Assembly (NCBI GenBank): GCA_003427395.1
Contig: BFEA01000585.1
Span: 530,265-594,264, forward strand
Source: Chara braunii
Lineage: Eukaryota; Streptophyta; Charophyceae; Charales; Characeae
Direction of reading: 5' to 3'
DNA length: 64,000 nucleotides
Part shown: in pieces, positions 43,897 to 51,771 of the stretch
Numbering within the stretch: position 1 is the first letter of the stretch
Layout of the letters: the number at the start of each line of letters is the position of its first letter
The notes under the pieces: model-generated
Told to the model about the DNA's origin: nothing
The model's input: the letters and a program-made list of their open reading frames with translations, nothing else
The model's database searches: none
Program-made: the position numbers and the translations under genes

Positions 43897-46800
43897 CCTC
43901 CTCCTCCCCCCCCCCCTCCACTGTTTCCCACGCGTAACTAATCATCCTGACTTGTCAACAAGACTGCTCACCAGGCTTCGGTTCGTTACACGGAGACTCA
44001 CTACATCATTGCCACCAAAGCCACGTGGACATATGCGACCGTGATTACCTGATGATCTATCCACGTGGAAGATCAGCTCATCATCATGTCCACGTGAAAG
44101 ACCAAGGTCATCATCTGTCCACGAGGAAGAATAGCTCGTTATCATCGGTCCACGTGGAAGATTAGCTCATCATCATCTGTCCACCTGGAAGATTACCTGG
44201 TCGTCTGTACACGTGGAAGAGAGCAGCCACCGGGGTCAAGTGGATATCAGCGTCCGGGATTACCTGATCATCGGTGGCTGCGCTCTTCAACGTGGACAGA
44301 CGATCAGGTAATATTCCATGTGGACAGACGACTAGGCAATCTTCCACGTGGACAGATAATGATGAGCGGATCTTCCCGGCAGCTCATATCCACATGACTT
44401 CGGTGGCTGATCATATGTCCACGTGGAAGAGCGGAATGTCGTAAACGCTGCCATCGCCGTCACGTCAGAAACGAAATCATCATCCGCATCACTATCATAT
44501 CATCGTCGTCGTCATCTTTACGAGCAGCAGGAGCGCTATTGAAAGAAGAAGACCCATCATAAGCCTCCCCAATACTAACAACCTATTGCTGACCAAATTA
44601 CGAAGTACGGAACCAATTATGAGTCATGATTACTGATCCTCATCATCAACAATCGCCCTCACTAGTCATCACAATGGTTAAGGTTGCCGCCTATAATACC
44701 GAAGCAAGAGTGACGATTGCTCTCTCTCTCTCTCTCTCCCCCCCCCCCCCCCCCCCTTCGGCCAATCGAGTCCACAGATGATTAACAAAGCGTAGATGCA
44801 TAAACTAGTTGGTCGGCATAACGGACTGCCGTAGGGAATCGGGATGCAAAAGAAAAGACGGATTTCACATCTCTCGGGGAGTGACTAATTAGTATTTCTT
44901 CGGAAAATCCACTTTATTAGGTGTCATCAGTAACAAACTCGTTGTCATACGACTGATTGATTGCTTCTCCTGCCTTGATGGGTGGTACGGAATCAAATCC
45001 ACTTAATTGCGTATTCAATCACAGATACTCGCTGTCGCAGCATCGATTCATTCATTGCATTTCTTACCTTGATGGGCATTACATAGTATTGATTACGAGT
45101 TTATGCGATCAAAGTCGCCTTGATTGGCATAAAGATAGATGAAAATGACACATGCTCTGGATCGCATAAACTCGTATGTAACTCCTAGTTATTCACGATC
45201 GCAAACGTAGACTTAATAATACCATACGAATCATAAGATCGATTACAAGAGAGAGTTGTGGTGCGACCAGACTACTAAAGTACTGACCACAGACAAATGC
45301 TATGCACAAAGTAGATAATAATTTGGTAAGGCGACACACAAAAACCGGATCTGGATGGCAGCCACGACTCGATACAGAGGCGCACTCCATGTTTACAGAA
45401 ACCGGATCTCACTGGCAGCCAAGACTCGATACAGAGACTCTTATTTCTTCGTATTTAGTAAGTCGAGAGACAGAAACTGAATCTGGCTGGCAGCCGCGAC
45501 TTAATAGAGAAACTCTTATTTCTTAAGTCCTTAGTATGGCCAGACACATAAACCGAATCTGGCTGGCAACCACGACTCGATACAGAGACACTCCATACAC
45601 ACATAGAAAAACGTACTAAAAGCGGTATGTAAACCAGCCGCTAAATGCGCGCGGCCGTTACCATATATCCCGGTTTGACTGAGGGGTTATAACAACCTAG
45701 CTTCCATGTCTACTTTCTCTGGATCGAACGCACTTTCGCAGGTTAAAGAATACCGTGGACGTGGACTACAAGGAAACCTCTACCCTCATCTCAACCTTAC
45801 CCATGCGTGCCCCTACCATGGCCACAAATTGCTGCTATGAAATTCATTATAAATACATAAGACGTCACCGCCCCGTGTCCTCATGACGTTGCCTTTCACA
45901 CAAGGCCAAACCCATTCCCAGCCTCTCACAGACATGTAGGGTTCAGCATCCTGATGAGTTGGTGAAACTTCAACGAAACAGTCTGTCCCAGCCCCTCGTT
46001 TGTGATCCTCTTCCCCCTCTCTGCCTACGGCTCACCGGGCAGTTCTCTATGACGATATACATAGATATCGTCATATTCACGTACATATATATCGTCACAA
46101 ACAGAACTGCCCGGTAAACCGTAGGCAGAGAGAGAGAAGAGGACAACAAACGAGGGGCTGTGACAAACTGTTTCGTCGGAGTTTCACCGACTCATCAGGA
46201 AGCTGAACCCTCAACAGTCTGCAGAATCCCCTCACTGATTACATTGTGAATGATAATCTACCTTAACCAAAATCAAAGTAGACTATCACTCACCCACACC
46301 AGATGGAAAACTCTACAGAATATACAATATATATATATTGTCACACTGGAAATCGGATATATATGTTCAGCCTCCTGATGAGTCGGTGAAACTCCGACGA
46401 AACAGTTTGTCACAGCCCCTCGTTTGTTGTCCTCTTCTCTCTCTCTGCCTACGGTTTTACCGGGCAGTTCTGTTTGTGACGATATATATATACCAGGCAG
46501 CTCTGTTTGACAAGATATATACACGTGGCTGGCCTTGTACGTAAGAGGTGATGAACAGGTGGGGCTTTCCTTCCGTACTTCTTTTCCTTTCCTTGTTTTG
46601 CATTTTTTCGCCTTCGCGCTCTGATTCAGTGTGACAATGGGCAGCCGCCGCTCAACCTACATCCACGTGGGCGGCCTCTGATTCAGTGTGACAATGGGCA
46701 GCCGCCGCTCAACCTACATCCACGTGGGCGGCCTTGTACGCAAGAGGTTCTGAACAGGGGGAATTGAAAGGAAGAAGACAAAATATGAATTGACATTTTT

Positions 46801-49012
46801 TTTGTTCCCTCTTGTTTTTTCCGCTCTCGCGCTAACGATATATACATATATATACTATCACATGATATCAGAGCGCCAAAGCGAAAAACAAACAAGAAAA
46901 ACAAGAAAAACAAGAAAAACTGAATTCGCTTTTAATCTTCTTCCTTACAACTCCCCCTGTTCAGAACCTCTTGCGTACATGGCCGCCCACGTATATATTG
47001 TCACACTGTGTATATATCTATATATATTGTCACAAGAGTATCAGGGCGCAAATGCGAACAAAAAGGAAAAAAGAAAGAAAAACAGGAAAAAATGAATACA
47101 GTTTTTTATCTTCTTCCTTATAACTCCCCCTGTTCAGAACCTCTTGCGTACGAGGCCGCCCACGTGGATGTAGGTTGAGCGGCGGCTGCCCCCACCCCCG
47201 TGTGTCATATCGACCCACTTGCACACAGCCAAAAGGCGAAGAGGCAAAGAAAAGAGGAAGGGAACAGCCAAAATAAAACAGAACAGGGGGCAACAAAACA
47301 GATCCCAGATGACAAGTCCCACATGCAAGCATCGCCCCAGCACACACAGGCCAAACGACGGGACAAGACCAACCCGGATGTCAAAACATTCTTGTCTGCA
47401 AAGAAATCAAAAAAAGGTCCCAGGTACATATCTATACACAGCAGATGGCCTTGTTCGACATCAAGAAGTTGGTATTCCTATTCGGCGTCATCGTAAGCAA
47501 TTCGTACTGGGACATCATAAAAAACAATACTAGTTGATTCCCACATAAAAGCACCGCCCCCATGTATATCTGTGACGATATACATATATCTTATCGACTA
47601 TATATTGTCACATTGTGAATCAGAGCGCAGAAGCGAAAAAAAGGGGAAAGAAAAAAAGAAAAGGAAGAAAGGGGAAGGGGAAGAGGTACGGAAAGCTCCA
47701 GCTGTTCATAACCTCTTACGTACAAGGCCAGCCACGTGGATGACAGGTTGAGCGCTGGCTGCCCCCATCCCCGTGTGTCACAAGGACCCACATATATATA
47801 TATACAGTACATATATACATATTGTATATATATATTGTCAATCAGATATATGTATATCGTCATAGTCAAACAATATATATCGTCACAAAGATATCAGAGC
47901 GCAAAAGCGAAAAAAACAAAAGGAAACAAGAAAAATATCAATTCATTTTTATCTTCTTCCTTACAGCTCCCCCTGTTCAGAACCTCTTGCGTACAAGGTG
48001 GCCCACGTGGATGTGGTTGAGCGGCCGCTGTCCCCACCCCCATGTGTCATATCCACCCAGTTGCACACAGCCAAAAGGCAAAGAGGCAAAGAACGAGGAA
48101 GGGAACAGCCAAATATAACAAAACAGGGGGAGACAAACATAACAGATTCTAGATGACAAGTCCCACATGCAAGCGCTCCCCCCCACATCACAGGCCAAAC
48201 GACGGGACAATGACCAACCAGAATATCAATCAACACCCTCGCCTGCAAAAAAAGCAATCCCAGATAACAAACCATTCGTGCTCGCCAGCATAGACACCTT
48301 ATCATGGTTTCGACGCATGATTCGCTCGTCTAAACTGAAATACTGGGACACCACCAACGACAAAAATATAAAGACCATCCCAGATGACGATTCCCACCTA
48401 AAAGCACCGCCCAACTCCTTCAATAGGCCGAACAATGGGAACCAGCCAACAAGGATGCCAAAAGGATAAAAAAAGAACCCGGATGATAAGTCCGACATGA
48501 AAACACGGCCACATGGATCGCACAACCCACATGAAAACACCACCACGTGGATCGCACAACCCACATGAAATCACCGCCACGTGGACCTGAACAACGAGAC
48601 AAAACCAACAGGGATGCAGACAAAGGTGCCAAAAATACCAACAATTCTGCCATAACGATACTTAACAAAACGGAAACATACAGTCGGTCCGCAAATATCT
48701 TTGTTTTATTTTGTTTCTGAGAAAACAAATCGCACAAACACACAAACACACACACACACACACACACACACATGTCTCTTATACACATCTAGATGTGTAT
48801 AAGAGACAGATATATACCAGGCAGCTCTGTTTGACAAGATATANNNNNNNNNNNNNNNNNNNNNNNNNNNNNNNNNNNNNNNNNNNNNNNNNNNNNNNNN
48901 NNNNNNNNNNNNNNNNNNNNNNNNNAATCCCGGTTGAAGTCCCGTCCCTTGTACATCTAGATGTGTATAAGAGACCAGACCACACACACACACTGTTTTT
49001 GAGAAAACAAAT

Positions 49013-49069
<57 letters not shown>

Positions 49070-49816
49070 GCACAAACGCGCGTAATCCTCAAAGCCGCTG
49101 GGAAAATCTCGTCCCTTTTATCCAGGCGCCGTTTTGTGGTTCCTCCTATTTCCTTGATAGCTATGTTTGACGGGTAGAAGTAAGAGTGGTGGCTTCTTGG
49201 GGAAAGCGAAGGCATTTCCTTCGTCAGTTGACGTGCCGAATCCGGCGACCAGATCAGGCACAGGGACGAGCTGGCAGGACGAAAAATGAACGACACAGGA
49301 GAGAGGGCGAGAGAGGGAGAGAAATCGAGAGAGAGAGAGAGACGACAAGACTGACAATGAACGACAGAGGTAGGGAGGGAAAAAGAAATGGGAGAGAAAA
49401 CAGGACAAAGAGATGAAGAGAGAGAAATGAGAGTACGAAACAGGACAAAAACAGGAAAGAGAAAGAGAGAGGATAGGAGAAGAGAGAAGAACATTCTATC
49501 GTGGACGAACATTCTATCCCTGACGAAAACATTCTACGAGGTGCTGTCAAGTACGACAATTCATAAATTCGTTTCATTGGCTGACTGACACACCAGTCAC
49601 CTTTGTTCGTTTTGGCGCGCACATTAATTGTGATCATTCCTGAGCAGTTGCACTCACCGTTGATTTGAAGTTCGACGGCGTGAGGATAGTGACATCGCTT
49701 TGCGCGCCGTAAAGAGCAAACGCAAGTTGGAGCTGCAGGACGACACTTAAAGCACCTGCTACAATAACGTGAGCGAGTCTCTGTCTGCCACGTGTCACAC
49801 AGCAGTCTGCCGCCAT
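34072..49816 (-). CDS. Protein disulfide isomerase, P5/PDIA6 type, exons 1-3 (gene span)
   Basis: Enzyme of the ER lumen that forms and rearranges disulfides in secretory proteins. Three exons give 106 residues in constant phase. Exon 1 encodes a signal peptide with a hydrophobic core ([18 protein letters not shown]), then [19 protein letters not shown]. Exon 2 encodes [17 protein letters not shown] plus one base. Exon 3 completes CGHC and continues [19 protein letters not shown]. This is the first thioredoxin domain of the two-domain P5 family, whose members are around 440 residues. Intron 1 is 14653 bp and intron 2 is 774 bp. The gene must continue below 34072, but no GFPTI-bearing exon 4 was found in the window. 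Host gene, very likely functional in the part seen. Confidence 0.9.
34489..34562. repeat. (GA)n microsatellite in PDI intron 2
   Basis: 37 GA units. On the PDI strand this is a (TC)n tract about 310 bases before the exon 3 acceptor. Confidence 0.97.
34953..35004 (-). CDS. PDI exon 2 (FFAPWC active-site half)
   Basis: 52 bases. Acceptor TTGCAG precedes 35004 and donor GTGCGT follows at 34952. Encodes [17 protein letters not shown] and the first base of the CGHC glycine codon. Too short to stand out as an open frame, but the match to the family and both splice sites are unambiguous. Confidence 0.9.
35221..35430. repeat. Poly-A then C-rich simple sequence
   Basis: A25 followed by C-rich (CCCCCC with A/T) and TATACCCCCC repeats, with NN at 35348-35349. 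On the opposite strand it is G-rich with quadruplex potential. It is in PDI intron 1. GGTCGGC words recur around it (35160-35220 and 35530-35600), and an A tract lies at 35695-35714. Confidence 0.9.
35880..36460 (-). repeat. Gypsy LTR fragment, inverted
   Basis: 35990-36450 is the reverse complement of 17760-18180, including ACCAGGTACGTGCCCTCACA. There is no adjoining coding. From 36461 to 37800 no gene was recognised; part is rich in GGCGCT and CTGAGG words like those near 16.4 kb. Confidence 0.7.
37940..38600 (+). pseudogene. Gypsy gag end and protease (G4)
   Basis: Near 37970 [11 protein letters not shown] starts a CCHC knuckle whose His position is Asn and whose last Cys is lost by a one-base lesion. 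At 38375-38520 [10 protein letters not shown], then RLGDRMQ and VASTLANK, match the protease of G1. The catalytic Asp is kept here (DIGS), unlike G1, but a stop follows soon after. Confidence 0.72.
38554..38997 (+). pseudogene. Protease-RT linker with internal tandem duplication (G4)
   Basis: [17 protein letters not shown], then an about 150-bp unit ([19 protein letters not shown] to KGEAIKIP) that occurs twice in frame, with one silent T/C change and an extra short YNYYEQ repeat. An in-frame duplication this clean could be biological or caused by read misassembly. Confidence 0.8.
39000..39906 (+). pseudogene. Gypsy reverse transcriptase (G4)
   Basis: Stop-broken fingers region to 39270, then 145 open codons: [16 protein letters not shown] (motif A, with the usual Asp as Asn), [28 protein letters not shown] (YLDD with Tyr to Ser) and ILYLGHEIS. 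The connection region is at 39725-39905 ([15 protein letters not shown]). Motif A Asp to Asn should abolish activity. Confidence 0.87.
39907..40450 (+). pseudogene. Gypsy RNase H and tether (G4)
   Basis: [33 protein letters not shown] and [14 protein letters not shown] carry the catalytic D, E and D. A frameshift near 40150 moves to [14 protein letters not shown] at 40214. This RNase H keeps its active-site residues, in contrast to G3. Confidence 0.85.
40455..41150 (+). pseudogene. Gypsy integrase (G4)
   Basis: HHCC histidines in [10 protein letters not shown]; the following cysteine pair is disrupted by a shift near 40600. The core at 40706-40960 has [23 protein letters not shown] and [10 protein letters not shown], then NGQEE after a frame change at 40960. 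Catalytic D, D and E are all visible but not in one frame. Confidence 0.83.
41150..41812 (+). pseudogene. Integrase C-terminus and chromodomain-like tail (G4), duplicated at an N
   Basis: [39 protein letters not shown] (GPF/Y-type module), then [19 protein letters not shown] (chromodomain-like). A 90-bp block is repeated on either side of a single N at 41589 (41499-41588 and 41591-41680). This is almost certainly a gap-closure error. Confidence 0.85.
41852..42900 (+). repeat. Gypsy 3' LTR (G4)
   Basis: Begins TGCGAGGAATGAGCCCTCG after the purine tract AAAGGAGATGGA (41839-41850), a polypurine-tract candidate. Contains a CGCCCTAAGTGAAGGTGGG hairpin near 41930 and CTTTCCATGAAGGGAAG at 42206, shared with the LTRs at 14.0, 17.5 and 32.7 kb. 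The 3' end is not sharply defined. Confidence 0.7.
42940..43160 (+). repeat. Minisatellite, units of about 18 bp
   Basis: Imperfect units of TGCTCTCACTTGCGTGT and TGCTCTCACCTGC. Translates to a monotonous Leu/Ala/Cys stretch with no protein meaning. From 43161 to 43844 nothing was recognised. Confidence 0.85.
43845..43919. repeat. (CT)n then C-rich tract
   Basis: CT repeats for about 48 bases, then CTCC and C11. A similar CT-to-C tract lies at 44720-44756. Confidence 0.95.
44015..44430. repeat. Foldback satellite of CCACGTGG units
   Basis: Eleven CCACGTGG or one-to-two-base variants at 27-31 bp spacing (44061, 44090, 44119, 44150, 44181, 44209, then 44288, 44317, 44344, 44390, 44419), plus one at 44021. 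Left units read GTCCACGTGGAAGA; most right units are the reverse complement. The arms join through a hairpin pairing 44209-44231 with 44272-44295. CCACGTGG contains the plant G-box. From 44431 to 45329, apart from the CT/C tract at 44720, nothing was recognised. Confidence 0.85.
45330..45600 (+). repeat. Minisatellite, four units of about 62-68 bp
   Basis: Each unit holds AAACCGGATCTGGMTGGCAG and CGACTCGATACAGAG. A reading frame across it gives repeated [10 protein letters not shown]-like peptides, but without start context or end it is treated as non-coding. Confidence 0.85.
45928..45986 (+). ncRNA. Type III hammerhead ribozyme, copy A
   Basis: Core CTGATGA at 45951-45957 and GAAA at 45975-45978. 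Stem II GTTGG/TCAAC with loop TGAAACT. Stem III pairs ACAGAC-(A bulge)-TGT with ACAGTCTGT. Cleavage is expected after the A at 45938 (GUA triplet). Stem I is weak (G-C, G-U, then a mismatch), so activity is uncertain. The strand is antisense to the surrounding PDI gene. Confidence 0.72.
46163..46222 (-). ncRNA. Type III hammerhead ribozyme, copy C (complete)
   Basis: Minus strand, CTGATGA at 46198-46192 and GAAA at 46074-class position 46174-46171. Stem I GAGG/CTTC with six-base loop GTTCAG. Stem II GTCGG/CCGAC with loop TGAAACT. Stem III is nine pairs (46222-46214 with 46163-46171, two of them G-U), including the conserved A15.1-U16.1. Cleavage is predicted between 46213 and 46212 (GUU triplet, usually slower than GUC). 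All conserved core positions are present. It lies on the transcribed strand of PDI intron 1. Confidence 0.85.
46365..46415 (+). ncRNA. Hammerhead ribozyme, copy B, 5'-truncated
   Basis: Core CTGATGA (46375), stem II GTCGG/CCGAC and GAAA are intact, and loop I GTTCAG is kept. The 5' strands of stems I and III and the cleavage site are replaced by an AT repeat, so it should not self-cleave in cis. Confidence 0.6.
46500..48210. repeat. AT-bounded modules in direct and inverted copies
   Basis: A unit of about 330 bp recurs: CAGAGCGCAAAAGCG, an A-rich stretch, CCCCTGTTCAGAACCTCTTG, GCCCACGTGGATGTAGG and CCAAAAGGCRAAGAGG. The fullest copies are plus-strand, at 47030-47370 and 47870-48210. Partial ones are at 46864-47000 and 47620-47790 (plus) and at 46510-46570 and 46619-46850 (minus). 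Units are separated by TATATA...CGTCACA stretches that also end the hammerhead arms. A 63-bp tandem duplication lies at 46612-46740. Confidence 0.8.
48495..48587 (+). repeat. Minisatellite, three units of 33 bp with CCACGTGG
   Basis: Units of CACATGAAAACACC then CCACGTGGATCGCACAACC, with variants. The same CCACGTGG core dominates the 44-kb foldback and the 46.5-48.2 kb modules. Confidence 0.85.
48709..49062. other. Misassembled (CA)n locus with adapters and N gap
   Basis: The (CA)n locus appears twice (GAGAAAACAAATCGC at 48719 and 48996), on both sides of foreign sequence. 48773-48809 is a transposase (Nextera) mate-pair junction adapter. 48810-48843 equals 46486-46519. 48844-48925 is N. 48926-48953 equals 52461-52488. 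48954-48975 is a partial adapter. None of this is genomic in this order. Confidence 0.93.
48773..48809. other. Nextera mate-pair junction adapter
   Basis: TGTCTCTTATACACATCT joined to AGATGTGTATAAGAGACAG, the two mosaic-end halves head to head, missing only the first C. A second partial one lies at 48954-48975. Translated peptides [10 protein letters not shown] and LLYTSRC are well-known database contaminants. Confidence 0.97.
49280..49500. repeat. GA-rich imperfect simple sequence
   Basis: GAGAGA-rich tract inside PDI intron 1, followed by three AACATTCTA words at 49489, 49507 and 49529. No gene. Confidence 0.7.
49658..49816 (-). CDS. PDI exon 1 (signal peptide)
   Basis: ATG at 49816-49814, 53 codons, ending ...NFKST. 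The donor GTGAGT follows directly at 49657. The start is the first ATG giving a cleavable signal peptide. The ALYG-type junction after the hydrophobic core matches mature starts in this family. Confidence 0.9.
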
Positions 49817-50160
49817 CTTCGCGCCAAGCTCAGCTCGAGCGATTGACGGCCTCCGTGCACCAACACCTGCGTAGTCGAGAGAAAACTATAGATCGCTGTC
49901 TATACTACTACTCTACTACTCTAGACGCGGACCCGATGCGTGCAATGCTCGCAACGTCCACCTCATCCAAGCGCTAATCGGACTGTTCCAGTGCTCAGGT
50001 TCGACCGTGCCTCAACCGAAGCGGCGATGGACCAACCCGCCTTGTTCACCCTGACGCCCGCCTCCTTAGGAAATTCGCAGCCCTAAGGCTGCGGTATAGT
50101 GGGCTTCGGCGTCTGTGTTAGGGTGTCGCATTTTCTGCGGGGGGAGACCAGGACGCATTG
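49817..50160 (-). promoter_or_regulatory. Region upstream of the PDI start
   Basis: Must hold the 5' leader and core promoter of the PDI gene if exon 1 is the first exon. No TATA box, CCAAT-N9-CCACG (ER-stress element) or other recognised site is visible. A GCAGCC palindromic patch near 50075 (TTCGCAGCCCTAAGGCTGCGG) is repeated, inverted, at 59.82 kb. Confidence 0.35.
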
Positions 50161-50175
50161 TCTACAGCATGGGCG

Positions 50176-50396
50176 CGGGGAACGCAGCCCTAATGTAGCC
50201 AAATCAATGAGATTAAGAGCTAACACGAGAGAGACAGAGAGACCGGGGAACGCAGCCCTAATGTAGCCAAATCAATGAGATTAAGAGCTAACACGAGAGA
50301 GACAGAGAGACAGAGAGAGAGAGAGTTTTGTTCCATTTATTGTTATGAGTGTGAGAGAGAGAAAGAAATAGAGAGAGAGGGAGGGGGGGGGGCTAC

Positions 50397-50429
<33 letters not shown>

Positions 50430-50476
50430 TCCATTTGTTGATAAAAGAGAGAGAGAGAGAGAGAGAAAAAAAAAAA
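50176..50476. repeat. 67-bp tandem duplication and (GA)n tracts
   Basis: GGGAACGCAGCCCTAATG recurs at 50179 and about 50246. A diverged copy (GGGAATGCAACCCTAAGG) lies at 60224. GA tracts at 50309-50326, 50399-50423 and 50447-50466 are followed by A11, where the Penelope-like cluster ends. Confidence 0.85.
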
Positions 50477-50795
50477 GATAAACACATGCAAATGTAGACA
50501 GAACGTGCGAGGTTTTACTTTCACAGCATACACGTAATGTCCATGGCATGCGAGACCAGTCGCGATTACCCTTCTACCTCACTGCTCAGGTAATCATTTC
50601 AGCCACTATCCTCAGTATTTATACCCTTCGTTCCCAGTCCTTCTCTGCCACTTTCCCTATCCTTGCAGCGTACTAATCATTTATCCTCAGGATCTCCCCC
50701 AGTCGCTCTCACATGCCTTCAATCTGGAGCTACTTTCATCATATCTTATGATTCTATTAATTGATTGATTTTGTCCCCCTTGTTTCCAGATATGT

Positions 50796-51640
50796 TCATT
50801 CTTTGTTCGCGTTGTCTGATGTGATTTCAAGTTTTAGAGATTGGTGGTAGCATGTTTGAAAAAATTTCAGACATTCCAACTCTTTCGTTCGATCTTCCTT
50901 ACTTGCTATTATGATCATCATTACATCGTCCACAAAACTTATACCGTTGATAAGTTTCTCACCAATTCCAGTCTGCGCACACCATTTGTATTCGTCGAAC
51001 GCGCATACCATGTTGGCAATGGGTGGGCTAAAGCCCTTCTCCATTGGTATCCGCATTACTTGGCATAATAATGTTCCTTGTACTTTGAAGTTTGAAGTAT
51101 GCGTGTTTGATGTCATAGTACAACAGATCCATTAGGCATTCAATTTTTAATGTTCTCCATCCGTAGGTTCCGTTTACTTTCACAAAGTTCATATACTTTT
51201 CTCTCATCTCGTAACAGAAGTGCGTTTTCCGTTTTTCTTTCGCCGTATTCATCATCCATTGCATGGCGTTTAAGATATGTGTGTGATCGAGATTCGAAAA
51301 TATATCTTTGACGTCGTATGTGGAGCAGATTATTGTAGTCATATCCCTGTATGTTTCTTTTGCTACTTGATTGCATTTCTTCAGTCTAGGTAGTAGTTGG
51401 TTCGTTCCTTTTAGTGAGAAACCAACTTTCAATGCTTGACACATGAAGTTGATAGTTCTTGATAGTACTTTCGATGCTTTCCGAGATGACTCCTTATATG
51501 TCGACACAACTGGTCGGTGTCTGGTGACGTCCTTGTCTTTTTGAATTGTATACGCATTTCCGTATGATCCCTGTTCATCCTATTCTGCGATTTTCTTCAG
51601 CCCACATCCATAATATGTATTTTTGGCCAATTGAGTGATC
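50796..51640 (-). pseudogene. Penelope-like reverse transcriptase (P1)
   Basis: In order: RHRPVVSTYKESSRK (fingers), ICSTYDVKDIFSNLDH (motif A Asp), a frameshift near 51070, MEKGFSPPIANMVCAF (motif B, G.S/PP.AN type) and NGISFVDDVMMI (motif C FVDD). DVKD.FSNL and PP.AN resemble Penelope-like rather than LINE or gypsy RTs. A stop at about 51600 and the shift make it inactive. It directly follows GIY-YIG on the same strand, with a broken linker between. Confidence 0.72.
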
Positions 51641-51771
51641 TCAGATTTCGTTTGTTGTATAATTTCGTAGTGATTCGATTCCGGAAAGAGTTTTCGGATC
51701 TTCTCGTACTAGATTTTACGGCATTCCACAAAAATTTCTCCGGGATTTATGTCCAATGGTGATAGGATACA

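Larger units (their letters stand above)
45921..46230. repeat. Inverted repeat carrying hammerhead ribozymes
   Basis: Arms of about 135-145 bp (45921-46059 and 46086-46230) pair at roughly 85-90 percent around an AT-rich centre that contains GACGATATA/TATCGTC. Each arm has a hammerhead core followed by CAGCCCCTCGTTTG and CTGCCTACGG. A third, direct copy follows at 46365-46490. Confidence 0.9.

Noticed and set aside
45302-45526. Repeat protein with [10 protein letters not shown] units
   Set aside because: Minisatellite translation without start context or conserved frame at the edges.
44015-45600. Evenly spaced repeats resembling a CRISPR array
   Set aside because: Units flip orientation or are contiguous minisatellites, there are no cas genes, and the genome is eukaryotic.
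46260-46330. Minus-strand VEFSIWCG followed by GTGAGT as a possible PDI active-site exon
   Set aside because: It breaks phase with exon 3 and lacks FFAP. 35004-34953 fits the family, both splice sites and the phase exactly.
48706-49512. 268-codon minus-strand frame
   Set aside because: Built from adapter, N and CA repeats; contains the known contaminant peptide [10 protein letters not shown].
50275-50549. GA-tract frames
   Set aside because: Simple-repeat translations.
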